Origin: a bacterium
GTDB taxonomy: Bacteria; Vulcanimicrobiota; Vulcanimicrobiia; Vulcanimicrobiales; SCRA01
Assembly (NCBI GenBank): GCA_004298675.1
Contig: SCRI01000085.1
Span: 1-27,669 of the forward strand
DNA length: 27,669 nucleotides
Direction of reading: 5' to 3'
The notes beneath the pieces are model-generated. The model saw only the letters and a program-made list of their open reading frames with translations, did no database searches and was not told where the DNA came from. Each line of letters opens with the position of its first letter. Position 1 is the stretch's first letter. Position numbers and translations under genes: made by a program. Positions 5,759 to 13,002 of this stretch are shown piece by piece.

Positions 5759-6558
5759 GCGGATGGAACGGCAAAGGCGTGCTGGTGACGGGCGGCGGCA
5801 GCGGCCTGGGGCGTGCGATGGCGCAGCGCTTCGCCGCCGCGGGCGCCGCCGTGGTCGTGCTCGGGCGTCGCGAGGAGCCGCTGCGCGAGAGCGTCGCGCT
5901 GATCGAGCAAGCCGGCGGACGCGCCTTCGCCGTCAGCTGTGACGTACGCGATGCGGAGCAGGTGCAGGCGGCGGTTGCCTTCGCCGTGGATCGCGCGGGG
6001 CGTTTGGACGTGCTGGTCAATAATGCCGCGGGCAACTTCATCTGCCCCTCCGAGCAGCTCTCACCCAACGGCTTCAAAGCCGTGGTCGACATCGTGCTGA
6101 ACGGCGGCTTCAACTGCTCGCGCTTCGCCTTCGAGCACCTCAAGGTCAGCCGCGGCGCCATCCTCAACATCGTGGCGACCTATGCCTGGCTGGCGGAGCC
6201 CGGTGTCGTGCACTCGGCGGCGTCGAAGGCAGGGCTGTTGGCGATGACGCGCACGCTGGCCGCGGAGTGGGGGCGCTTCGGCATCCGCGTGAACGCGATC
6301 GCGCCCGGACCGATTCACACCGAAGGTACCGACAAGAACCTGTGGGTGGCGCCGGAGCTGGAGCAGGCCATGGTGGAGGGCATTCCGCTCGGGCGCATCG
6401 GCCAGCCGTCCGACATCGCCGAGGCGGCGCTATGGCTGTGCGGTGAGCAAGCCGCCTGGGTGAGCGGCACCTGTCTCACGGTGGACGGCGGACAGTGGCT
6501 CTCCGCGGGCGTCTACGACTTCCGCGCCGCATACGAGCGCTACGCGAGCAAAGGCTAG
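5755..6558 (+). CDS. SDR oxidoreductase, 2,4-dienoyl-CoA reductase-like
   Basis: This 267-residue short-chain dehydrogenase/reductase has the NADPH-binding TGGGSGLG (12-19), NNAAGN (89-94), and APGPIHTEGTD in the substrate loop. The stretch NNAAGNFICPSEQLSPNGF and the end VDGGQWL resemble bacterial and peroxisomal 2,4-dienoyl-CoA reductases, which help oxidise polyunsaturated fatty acids. The classical Tyr-x3-Lys is altered: Lys158 is present but the Tyr position is Ser154 (VVHSAASKAG). This is known in dienoyl-CoA reductases and argues against an ordinary alcohol dehydrogenase. Its ATG overlaps the speE stop by four bases, so translation is probably coupled. The metabolic link to polyamines is unclear. 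Confidence 0.85.
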   Translation: MSGWNGKGVLVTGGGSGLGRAMAQRFAAAGAAVVVLGRREEPLRESVALIEQAGGRAFAVSCDVRDAEQVQAAVAFAVDRAGRLDVLVNNAAGNFICPSEQLSPNGFKAVVDIVLNGGFNCSRFAFEHLKVSRGAILNIVATYAWLAEPGVVHSAASKAGLLAMTRTLAAEWGRFGIRVNAIAPGPIHTEGTDKNLWVAPELEQAMVEGIPLGRIGQPSDIAEAALWLCGEQAAWVSGTCLTVDGGQWLSAGVYDFRAAYERYASKG

Positions 6559-6563
6559 CGGCG

Positions 6564-7100
6564 ATGAAGGGGGGAGGCGCCTTTCTAGCCGGGATCATCG
6601 CCGGGATGATCCTGATGTTCGGCCTGGTCCATCAGGGCTACGTGCGCGTTGCCCAGTTACCCGCTCCAGGGCCCACTGCCGGCGCCGCGCTCACGCCCTC
6701 CCCGGTGCCGGAGCTCACGCCTGCCGCTACCCCGGCCGCGACGGCAACGCAGGCCGCGGCGTCACCCGGCGCCACGGAGAGCTCGCCTGCGGCACTCTCC
6801 GGGCAGAGCTACGTGTGGACCGGAGAGCAGGCCACGATCACCTATGCGTTCCACGCCGACGGTTCCTACGACGCTACCTATGTGGGCACGGAGAACGGCG
6901 CGCGCGTCGTGGGCGTGTCGAAGGGAACGTACACGCTCTCCGGCGACCAGGTGAGCACGCACGAATCGTCGGGCTCCACCCGGCGCACCGTCAACGGAGC
7001 GACGACTACGCGTGCGCAAGGTGCGGGCGACGTCACGTTCACCGTTGCGGAGGACGAGCTGCGCGACACCAAAGGCCGCACCTTTGCTCCAATCCACTAG
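6564..7100 (+). CDS. Membrane-anchored hypothetical protein
   Basis: I do not recognise this family. The 178-residue product has an N-terminal hydrophobic helix (AFLAGIIAGMILMFGLVHQG, about residues 6-25) that would act as a signal anchor. A Pro/Ala/Thr-rich linker to about residue 80 follows, then a beta-rich C-terminal domain (YVWTGEQATITYAFHADGSY, GTYTLSGDQVSTHE, DVTFTVAEDELRDTKG). That domain resembles lipocalin-like META/DUF-type extracytoplasmic beta domains in look only. The ATG at 6564 lies five bases after the SDR stop, so it is probably the third gene of the speE operon. Confidence 0.7.
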   Translation: MKGGGAFLAGIIAGMILMFGLVHQGYVRVAQLPAPGPTAGAALTPSPVPELTPAATPAATATQAAASPGATESSPAALSGQSYVWTGEQATITYAFHADGSYDATYVGTENGARVVGVSKGTYTLSGDQVSTHESSGSTRRTVNGATTTRAQGAGDVTFTVAEDELRDTKGRTFAPIH

Positions 7101-7128
7101 CGCGGATTGGGGACCCCGCTGATGCGCA

Positions 7129-7548
7129 CTACGTGCGTGGCGGGGTGTTGAGGAAGTTGAGCGTGGCGTGGGCGATCATCTTCTCGCCGCTGTGCACGCT
7201 GACTGCGCCGTAAACGATGCGGCGGCCGGCTTTGAGCACGTGCGCCTCCGCGATCAGGTCGTGCGGCGCGAGCGCCGGCGCGAGAAACGCGATGTGAAGG
7301 CTGGCGGTCGTCGTCTCTTGCTCTTCGCCGTAGATCGAGGCTAGCGCCATGTAGAAGCACGTGTCGCAGAGGCTGGTGATCGCGCCGCCGTGAACGGCGC
7401 CGGTGCCGTTGGTGATCTCGGCGCGGAACGGCATGCGCATGACCGCGCGGCCGTCTCCGATGGATTCGAGCTTGAGATCCAAGAGTTTGAGGTAATGGCT
7501 GCGGCGCTGATCGTAGCGAGCGATCGGGTCGTCGACGGGTTTTGGCAT
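7129..7548 (-). CDS. PaaI-type hotdog-fold acyl-CoA thioesterase
   Basis: Hotdog thioesterases of this family hydrolyse acyl- or aryl-CoA esters in the cytoplasm. The 139-residue product carries the family active-site segment ITNGTGAVHGGAITSLCD, with Asn47, the HGG at 53-55 and Asp62, and ends in the usual strand ATLNFLNTPP. The ATG at 7548 gives a normal family length; a longer frame runs into the divergent gcvT leader. It converges with the membrane-anchored hypothetical gene (28 bases apart) and diverges from gcvT. The natural substrate cannot be predicted. Confidence 0.85.
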   Translation of the reverse strand: MPKPVDDPIARYDQRRSHYLKLLDLKLESIGDGRAVMRMPFRAEITNGTGAVHGGAITSLCDTCFYMALASIYGEEQETTTASLHIAFLAPALAPHDLIAEAHVLKAGRRIVYGAVSVHSGEKMIAHATLNFLNTPPRT

Positions 7549-7598
7549 GGCGCGGCGCTTCCGTTCCGCGCGCGCCCGCCCCTTTGCCAAAGCCTCGA

Positions 7599-7621
7599 GC
7601 GGATGCGGCAGGCGCATCCGC
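7599..7621. promoter_or_regulatory. 9-base-pair inverted repeat between the thioesterase gene and gcvT
   Basis: GCGGATGCG (7599-7607) and CGCATCCGC (7613-7621) are a perfect inverted repeat around a five-base spacer, 25 bases before the gcvT start codon and in the shared divergent region. It could be an operator or a hairpin in the gcvT leader. There is no T tract, and I see no glycine riboswitch core around it. Confidence 0.4.
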
Positions 7622-7646
7622 CGGGGCCACGGAAGAGGCCGCCGCT

Positions 7647-8756
7647 ATGGTGAGCGAGTCGGCCGAGAGGCACACTGTCTTGTTCGATGAGCATCGCGCC
7701 TTGGGCGGCCGCATGGTTCCGTTCGGCGGCTTCGCGATGCCGGTGCAGTACGAGAGCATCCTCAAAGAGCATGATGCGGTGCGCGAGCGCGCCGGTCTCT
7801 TCGATCTCTCGCACATGGCGCAGTATTTCTTCACCGGCACAGGCGTCGCGGCGTGGCTGGACGGTCTCACCGTCAACAACGTGGAGACGATGAAGCCGCT
7901 GCAGGCGCGCTACAACATCTTCACCAACGAGCGCGGCGGCGCGCACGACGACATCATCGTCTACCGCCTCGACCAAACGCGCTGGATGGTGGTGGTCAAC
8001 GCCGGCAACGCACCCAAGATGCTGGAGTATCTCACGGCGCGCGTTCCCGCCGGCGTGGAGTTCGTCTCCAAGCACGGGCCCAACGCCAACATCGCCCTTC
8101 AGGGGCCGCTCTCCGCGAGTCTGCTGGCGCCCCATGCCGACGTGGATCCTGCGACTTTGAAATACTACACGTGCGTGGAGTGCAAGGTGGACGGTACGCC
8201 GGCCGTCGTCGCGCGCACGGGCTACACCGGTGAAGACGGTTTCGAGATCTTCGTCGACGGCGCGGCGGCCGTGCGCATCTGGCGCTTACTGCTCGACGGC
8301 GGACGCGCGCAGGGCGTGGCGCCGTGCGGTTTGGGTGCGCGCGACCTGTTGCGCCTGGAAGCCGGGATGCCGCTCTACGGCCACGAGCTGACCGAGGAGA
8401 TCACGCCGGTCCAGGCAGGCCTGGGCTGGGCCGTGAAGTTCGGCAAGCAGGCATTCGTCGGCAAGGAGCCGCTCCAACGGCAGGCCCAGGCCGACCAATT
8501 CGCGCGCGTCGTGGGCATCAAGTCCGTCGGGGGGCCGCCGTTGCGCGAAGGCTATCTGGTCCAGCACGACGGGTTGCCGGTGGGCGAGATCCGCTCCGGC
8601 GCTCCGTCACCCACGGTCGGCGCAAACATCGGCACGGCTCTGGTCGCGAAGAGTGCGTCCGCACCGGGTACGCCGGTCAGCGTGGAGATCCGCTCGCGCG
8701 CGTATCCGGCGGAGGTCGTCGCTCTGCCGTTCTATAAGCGCGGCACCCCCAAGTAA
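7647..8756 (+). CDS. gcvT: Aminomethyltransferase, glycine cleavage system T protein
   Basis: GcvT takes the aminomethyl group from lipoyl-GcvH, passes the one-carbon unit to tetrahydrofolate and releases ammonia. The 369-residue product is full length for the family and shows VPFGGFAMPVQY (about 23-34), GLFDLSHMAQY near 53, the central DDIIVYRL, ARTGYTGEDGFEIF (about 188-201), LRLEAGMPLYGHEL and a C-terminal GCV_T domain. The ATG at 7647 has GGAAGAGG eight bases upstream. It is first in gcvT-gcvH-gcvPA-gcvPB. The L protein (dihydrolipoamide dehydrogenase) is not in the window, which is common. Confidence 0.97.
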   Translation: MVSESAERHTVLFDEHRALGGRMVPFGGFAMPVQYESILKEHDAVRERAGLFDLSHMAQYFFTGTGVAAWLDGLTVNNVETMKPLQARYNIFTNERGGAHDDIIVYRLDQTRWMVVVNAGNAPKMLEYLTARVPAGVEFVSKHGPNANIALQGPLSASLLAPHADVDPATLKYYTCVECKVDGTPAVVARTGYTGEDGFEIFVDGAAAVRIWRLLLDGGRAQGVAPCGLGARDLLRLEAGMPLYGHELTEEITPVQAGLGWAVKFGKQAFVGKEPLQRQAQADQFARVVGIKSVGGPPLREGYLVQHDGLPVGEIRSGAPSPTVGANIGTALVAKSASAPGTPVSVEIRSRAYPAEVVALPFYKRGTPK

Positions 8757-8784
8757 CCAACCAGACGTAAAAAGGAGATCGAGC

Positions 8785-9177
8785 GTGGCGCAGCCGCAAG
8801 GATTGCTGTACTCCAAAGAGCACGAGTGGGCTAACGTAGACGGTGGGGTCGCGACGGTCGGGATCACCGAGTACGCGCAGAACTCGCTGGGCGACATCGT
8901 CTTCGTGGAGCTGCCCAAGGTCGGCGCGAAGGTCGAACAGGGCGCGAACGTGGGTGTGGTGGAGTCCGTGAAAGCCGTCAGCGATCTGTTCACGCCCATC
9001 GGCGGCGAGGTGGTCGAAGTCAACGGTACGCTCGAGGACGACCCGGGCCTGGTCAACCGGGAGCCGTTCGCGGGCGGCTGGATGTTCAAGGTCAAAGTCG
9101 CCGATCTGGAACCTCAGCGCGCCAACCTGCTCAACGCCGCGGCTTACGAGCAGTTCGTCGCCGAGAGCGAGCACTAG
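8785..9177 (+). CDS. gcvH: Glycine cleavage system H protein
   Basis: GcvH is the lipoylated carrier that shuttles the aminomethyl intermediate between the P, T and L proteins. The 130-residue product has the lipoyl site Lys63 in VESVKAVSDL, the N-terminal LYSKEHEWANVDG and the C-terminal Y-E-x-F region, all standard. The start is the GTG at 8785, placed by a strong AAAGGAG (8771-8777) eight bases upstream. It follows gcvT after 28 bases. Two small hairpins separate it from gcvPA. Confidence 0.97.
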   Translation: MAQPQGLLYSKEHEWANVDGGVATVGITEYAQNSLGDIVFVELPKVGAKVEQGANVGVVESVKAVSDLFTPIGGEVVEVNGTLEDDPGLVNREPFAGGWMFKVKVADLEPQRANLLNAAAYEQFVAESEH

Positions 9178-9192
9178 GCCCCGCGCTTCTCA

Positions 9193-9254
9193 GGCGGGGT
9201 TTGCCCCGCCCTCGGTCGAACCCACGCGTGGACCGGGACGGCTCCCACCGTCCC
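9193..9254 (+). promoter_or_regulatory. Two tandem perfect hairpins between gcvH and gcvPA
   Basis: Hairpin A pairs GGCGGGG (9193-9199) with CCCCGCC (9204-9210) around TTTG. Hairpin B pairs GGGACGG (9235-9241) with CCGTCCC (9248-9254) around a six-base loop and is followed by only three T residues. These might attenuate or stabilise the message inside the gcv operon. They are too T-poor to call terminators. Confidence 0.4.
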
Positions 9255-9300
9255 TTTCGCGCGTCGTGGGGTCTGCGCGCGGGTCCAGCTCGCGAAAGGT

Positions 9301-10674
9301 TTGTCCATACCCGTGTACACTCCGCATACCGCGCGCGACATCGAAGAGATGCTCGCCGTCGTCGGCGCGCCGTCGCTCGACGACCTGGCGCGCGTACCCG
9401 CCGGCATCGCGCTCAAGGTCAAGCTCGACCTTCCGCAAGCGACGCCGGAGATCGATCTCATCCGCCGCTTCCAGCAGCTGGCGCATCGCAATGACGGCGC
9501 CGGTTACCGCCAGTTCCTCGGCGCGGGGGCCTATCGCCACTACATTCCTCCGGTCTTGGGGGCGCTGGCGATGCGCGGTGAGTTTCTCACCGCCTATACG
9601 CCCTACCAGGCCGAGGTCTCGCAGGGCTCGCTCCAAGCGATCTATGAGTGGCAGACGTACATCTGCCAGCTCACCGGGCTCGACGTCGCCAATGCCTCCG
9701 TCTATGACGGCGCGACGGCGCTGGCGGAGGCGGCGATCATGGCGATCAATGCCACCGGCAAGCACACGCTGCTGATCTCGCGCGCCGTGCATCCCAACTA
9801 CCGCGCCGTGCTCAATACCTATGCCGGCGGACTCGACGCACGGGTCGAGGAGATCGCCGCTGCGGCGAGCGGAACCACGGACTGGGCGCAGCTCTCCGAG
9901 CGTCTGGCGCAGCCGGACGTAGCGGCGGTGATCGTGCAGTCGCCCAACTTTTTCGGCAACGTGGACACACCCGACAGCGTGGTGCAGGAGGCGATCAAAG
10001 CCGCGGGCGCGGTGCTGATCGGCGTCGTGGCCGAAGCGCTCTCGTTGGCGGTGCTCCAGCCGCCGGCAGCCTGGGGCGCCGGCATTGCCGTGGGCGAGGC
10101 GCAATCTTTCGGGGTCGCGCTTGCCTATGGCGGCCCGTACGTCGGCTTCATCGCCGCCGCTAAAGAACATCTGCGCCGCTTGCCGGGACGTCTGGCCGGC
10201 AAGTCGACGGATGCCCAGGGGCGTCCGGCCTACGTGCTCACGCTGCAGGCGCGCGAGCAGCATATCCGCCGCGAGCGGGCCACCTCCAACATCTGCACCA
10301 ATCAGGCGCACTGCGCGCTCTTGGCGACGATGTATCTAGCCGCCGTTGGGAATAGCGGTTTGCGTGCCATCGCTACGGAGAACCTGCGGCGCTCGCGTCA
10401 ACTTGCCACCACCGTTGCCAACGTGCCGGGCTTCCGCCTCGCGCACCAGGAGCCGTTCTTCAACGAGTTGGTCGTGCGGGTGCCGGGGCGCGCCGCCGAC
10501 GTGCTGACGGTGCTCGAGCAGCACGGCATCCTCGGCGGCGTCGATCTCGGGCGCTGGTATCCGGAGTATGCCGACGCGCTGCTGATGACGGCCACCGAGC
10601 TCACGACCGACGAAGATATCGACGCGCTCTCCGCCGCGCTCAAGGAGGTTGCTTCCAGTGCCGCTGCCGTCTAG
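9301..10674 (+). CDS. gcvPA: Glycine dehydrogenase (decarboxylating) subunit 1
   Basis: Together with GcvPB it forms the P protein, which decarboxylates glycine using PLP and loads GcvH. This alpha-type subunit lacks the PLP lysine. The product of about 457 residues has YTPHTARDIEEML at the N-terminus, GAYRHYIPPV, GEFLTAYTPYQAEVSQG, ANASVYDGATALAEA and LTLQAREQHIRREKATSN-like signatures, as in Thermus and Firmicutes subunit 1. The start is uncertain. TTG at 9301 is one base from AAAGG; GTG at 9313 gives MYTPHT, which fits homologues better, with a 13-base spacing. It overlaps gcvPB by 17 bases. Confidence 0.95.
   Translation: MSIPVYTPHTARDIEEMLAVVGAPSLDDLARVPAGIALKVKLDLPQATPEIDLIRRFQQLAHRNDGAGYRQFLGAGAYRHYIPPVLGALAMRGEFLTAYTPYQAEVSQGSLQAIYEWQTYICQLTGLDVANASVYDGATALAEAAIMAINATGKHTLLISRAVHPNYRAVLNTYAGGLDARVEEIAAAASGTTDWAQLSERLAQPDVAAVIVQSPNFFGNVDTPDSVVQEAIKAAGAVLIGVVAEALSLAVLQPPAAWGAGIAVGEAQSFGVALAYGGPYVGFIAAAKEHLRRLPGRLAGKSTDAQGRPAYVLTLQAREQHIRRERATSNICTNQAHCALLATMYLAAVGNSGLRAIATENLRRSRQLATTVANVPGFRLAHQEPFFNELVVRVPGRAADVLTVLEQHGILGGVDLGRWYPEYADALLMTATELTTDEDIDALSAALKEVASSAAAV
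10642..10648 (+). promoter_or_regulatory. Ribosome binding site that fixes the gcvPB start
   Basis: AAGGAGG lies inside the end of gcvPA, nine bases before the GTG at 10658. It touches the alternative TTG at 10649 with no spacer, so the GTG is the likely start of gcvPB. Confidence 0.8.
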
Positions 10675-12160
10675 CTCCGCCACGCCGCTGCTCTTCGAGC
10701 AGGGGCAGCCAGGCCGCGCGACGCCGTACGTCGTCAGCAGCGCCTCCGCGCGCAGCTTCCTGCCACGCGAGGTACTGCGCGACGACCTCGAGCTGCCCGA
10801 CCTCTCCGAGCTGGAGATGGTGCGCCACTTCACGCGGCTCTCGCAGAAGAACTTCGGCATCGACCTGGGCTTCTATCCGCTGGGCTCGTGCACGATGAAG
10901 CACAATCCCAAAGTCAACGATGCCGCCGCAGCGCTGCCCGGCTTCAGCGATTTGCACCCCTACACGCCGGACCATCTGGCGCAGGGGGCGCTGCAGGTCA
11001 TGTGGGAGTTGGAGCGCGCGCTCTCCTCGCTCTTCGGAATGGCGGCGTTCTCGCTCAATCCCTCCGCGGGCGCGCAGGCCGAGTTGACCGCGCTCTTGAT
11101 CTCCAAGGCGTACTTCCGGCAGCGCGGCGATAGCGCGCGTACCACCGTCATCGTACCCGACACGGCGCACGGCACCAATCCCGCCTCGGCGGCGATGGTG
11201 GGCTACAAGGTCGTCTCCCTCAAGTCCAAAGAGAACGGACGCGTCGATCCGGAGGCGATGCGTCAGGCCGTAGGTCCCAACACCGCCGTCTGCATGCTGA
11301 CCAACCCCAACACGCTGGGGTTGTTCGAAGACGAGATCGCGACCATCGCCAAGATCGTGCACGAAGCCGGCGGGCTGATGTACTACGACGGCGCGAACGC
11401 CAACGCGCTGATGGGGATCACGCGCCCGGGCGACATGGGGTTCGACCTCATGCACATCAACACGCACAAGACGTTCACGATACCCCATGGCGGCGGCGGC
11501 GCCGGCCACGGCCCCGTGGGCGTGGCGGCGCATTTGGTGGAGTTCCTGCCCACGCCGCTCGTGGTGCGCGACGGCCCCGAAGGGCGCACCACGCCGGCGC
11601 ACGCGTTTCGTCTGGACTTCGAGCGCCCGCTCTCGGTCGGGCCGGTGCGCTCGTTCTGGTCGAACTTCGCGCACGCCGTGCGCGCGCTGGCATACATCTA
11701 TGCGAACGGGGCCGACGGACTGCGCCGGGTGAGCCAGCTGGCGGTGCTCAATGCCAACTACCTGCGCGTGAAGATCGCCGAGTTCCTCAGCGTGCCGTAC
11801 GACGAGCTCTGCCGTCACGAATTCGTCGCGAGCGCCCAGGATCTCAAGCACGAGACCGGTGTGCGCGCGCTCGACTTGGCCAAGGGCCTCCTAGACGAGG
11901 GCTACATGGCGCCCACGATCTACTTCCCGCTCATCGTTCCCGAGTGTTTGATGATCGAGCCGACGGAGACGGAGACCAAAGAGACACTGGATGCTTTCGT
12001 CGAGACGCTGCGCGCGCTCGTCGCGCGCGCGCAGAGCGACCCGCAGACGCTCCTCGACGCTCCGCAGCGCACGCCCGTGGGCCGTATCGACGAGACTCGC
12101 GCCGCGCGCCAGCCTGATCTGCGCTGGATGCCGCCATCATCGGGAGCGAACGAAAGATAG
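10658..12160 (+). CDS. gcvPB: Glycine dehydrogenase (decarboxylating) subunit 2
   Basis: This is the PLP-carrying half of the P protein. The 500-residue product has GFYPLGSCTMKHNPK near residue 75, VPDTAHGTNPASAAM in the middle, and the PLP lysine in NTHKTFTIPHGGGGAG, which also contains the glycine-rich loop. All are hallmarks of GcvPB. The GTG at 10658 is preferred because AAGGAGG lies nine bases upstream. The start overlaps gcvPA by 17 bases, so the two subunits are translationally coupled. A desaturase gene begins two bases after its stop. Confidence 0.97.
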   Translation: MPLPSSSATPLLFEQGQPGRATPYVVSSASARSFLPREVLRDDLELPDLSELEMVRHFTRLSQKNFGIDLGFYPLGSCTMKHNPKVNDAAAALPGFSDLHPYTPDHLAQGALQVMWELERALSSLFGMAAFSLNPSAGAQAELTALLISKAYFRQRGDSARTTVIVPDTAHGTNPASAAMVGYKVVSLKSKENGRVDPEAMRQAVGPNTAVCMLTNPNTLGLFEDEIATIAKIVHEAGGLMYYDGANANALMGITRPGDMGFDLMHINTHKTFTIPHGGGGAGHGPVGVAAHLVEFLPTPLVVRDGPEGRTTPAHAFRLDFERPLSVGPVRSFWSNFAHAVRALAYIYANGADGLRRVSQLAVLNANYLRVKIAEFLSVPYDELCRHEFVASAQDLKHETGVRALDLAKGLLDEGYMAPTIYFPLIVPECLMIEPTETETKETLDAFVETLRALVARAQSDPQTLLDAPQRTPVGRIDETRAARQPDLRWMPPSSGANER

Positions 12161-12162
12161 AC

Positions 12163-13002
12163 ATGACGAGAACGATGAAAATTGCTTGGCCCACCACGCT
12201 GTGGATGATCGCCATCCACGCGTTGGCGCTCTTGGCCTTCGTACCGGCCCTCTTCTCGTGGAGCGGAGTGGCCGTGGCGGTGGGGCTCTACCTCGCGTCC
12301 GGCGTGCTCGGTATCAATGTCTGCTACCATCGCACCTTGACCCACCGCGGGCTCGTGCTGCCCAAAGCGTTGGAGTATACGCTGGCGCTGCTGGGTTCGC
12401 TGGCGGTGCAGGGTGGCCCCATCTCGTGGGTGGCCACGCATCGCGTGCACCATGCCAAGAGCGACCGCCCCGGCGATCCCCATGGCATCGACAAGGGCTT
12501 CTTCTGGGCCCACATGGGTTGGATGCTCTTCGTCGATCCCGACTTTCCCAAGGGCGCCGAGGTCTTCCAGCGCTTCACGCCGGATCTGCGGGGGCAGGCC
12601 TTCTACCGCTTCTTGGATCGCTACTTCCTAGCGCTGCAATTCGCGTTGGCCGTCGTGCTCTACGCGTTGGGCGGCTGGTCGTGGGTGATCTGGGGTGTCG
12701 TCGTGCGACTGGTGGCGACGTACCATATCACGTGGTCGGTGAACTCGGCGGCCCACTCCTGGGGCTACCGCACCTATGCCACCAAGGATCAATCCACCAA
12801 CAACTGGTGGGTAGCGCTGCTCACCGCCGGTGAGGGTTGGCACAACAACCACCACGCCTTCCCGACCTCCGCGCGCCACGGGCTGCGCCGGCGCGAGTTC
12901 GATCTCACCTGGCTGATCATCCGCGGCCTGCGGGCGGTGGGTCTGGCCAAAGCCGTGATCGTTCCCACGCCCAGCCAGCGCGAGCGCCGTCAGGCCGCCT
13001 AA
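12163..13002 (+). CDS. Membrane fatty acid desaturase (acyl-CoA delta-9 type)
   Basis: Such di-iron membrane enzymes introduce a double bond into fatty acyl chains using oxygen and an electron donor. The 279-residue product has the three histidine boxes HRTLTH (56-61), HRVHH (93-97) and HNNHH (227-231), a further conserved His in NSAAHSWG, and two pairs of hydrophobic helices (about 12-32, 36-50, 70-90 and 155-187). No cytochrome b5 domain is fused. The ATG at 12163 is two bases after the gcvPB stop, so it probably rides on the gcv transcript, an unexpected pairing. An ATG at 12175 is an alternative start. Its TAA overlaps the stop of the convergent protease gene by four bases. Confidence 0.92.
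   Translation: MTRTMKIAWPTTLWMIAIHALALLAFVPALFSWSGVAVAVGLYLASGVLGINVCYHRTLTHRGLVLPKALEYTLALLGSLAVQGGPISWVATHRVHHAKSDRPGDPHGIDKGFFWAHMGWMLFVDPDFPKGAEVFQRFTPDLRGQAFYRFLDRYFLALQFALAVVLYALGGWSWVIWGVVVRLVATYHITWSVNSAAHSWGYRTYATKDQSTNNWWVALLTAGEGWHNNHHAFPTSARHGLRRREFDLTWLIIRGLRAVGLAKAVIVPTPSQRERRQAA

Noticed and set aside
7101-7128. Possible terminator between the hypothetical gene and the thioesterase gene
   Set aside because: GCGG/CCGC and GGGG/CCCC pairings exist but the stem is short and no T tract follows on either strand.
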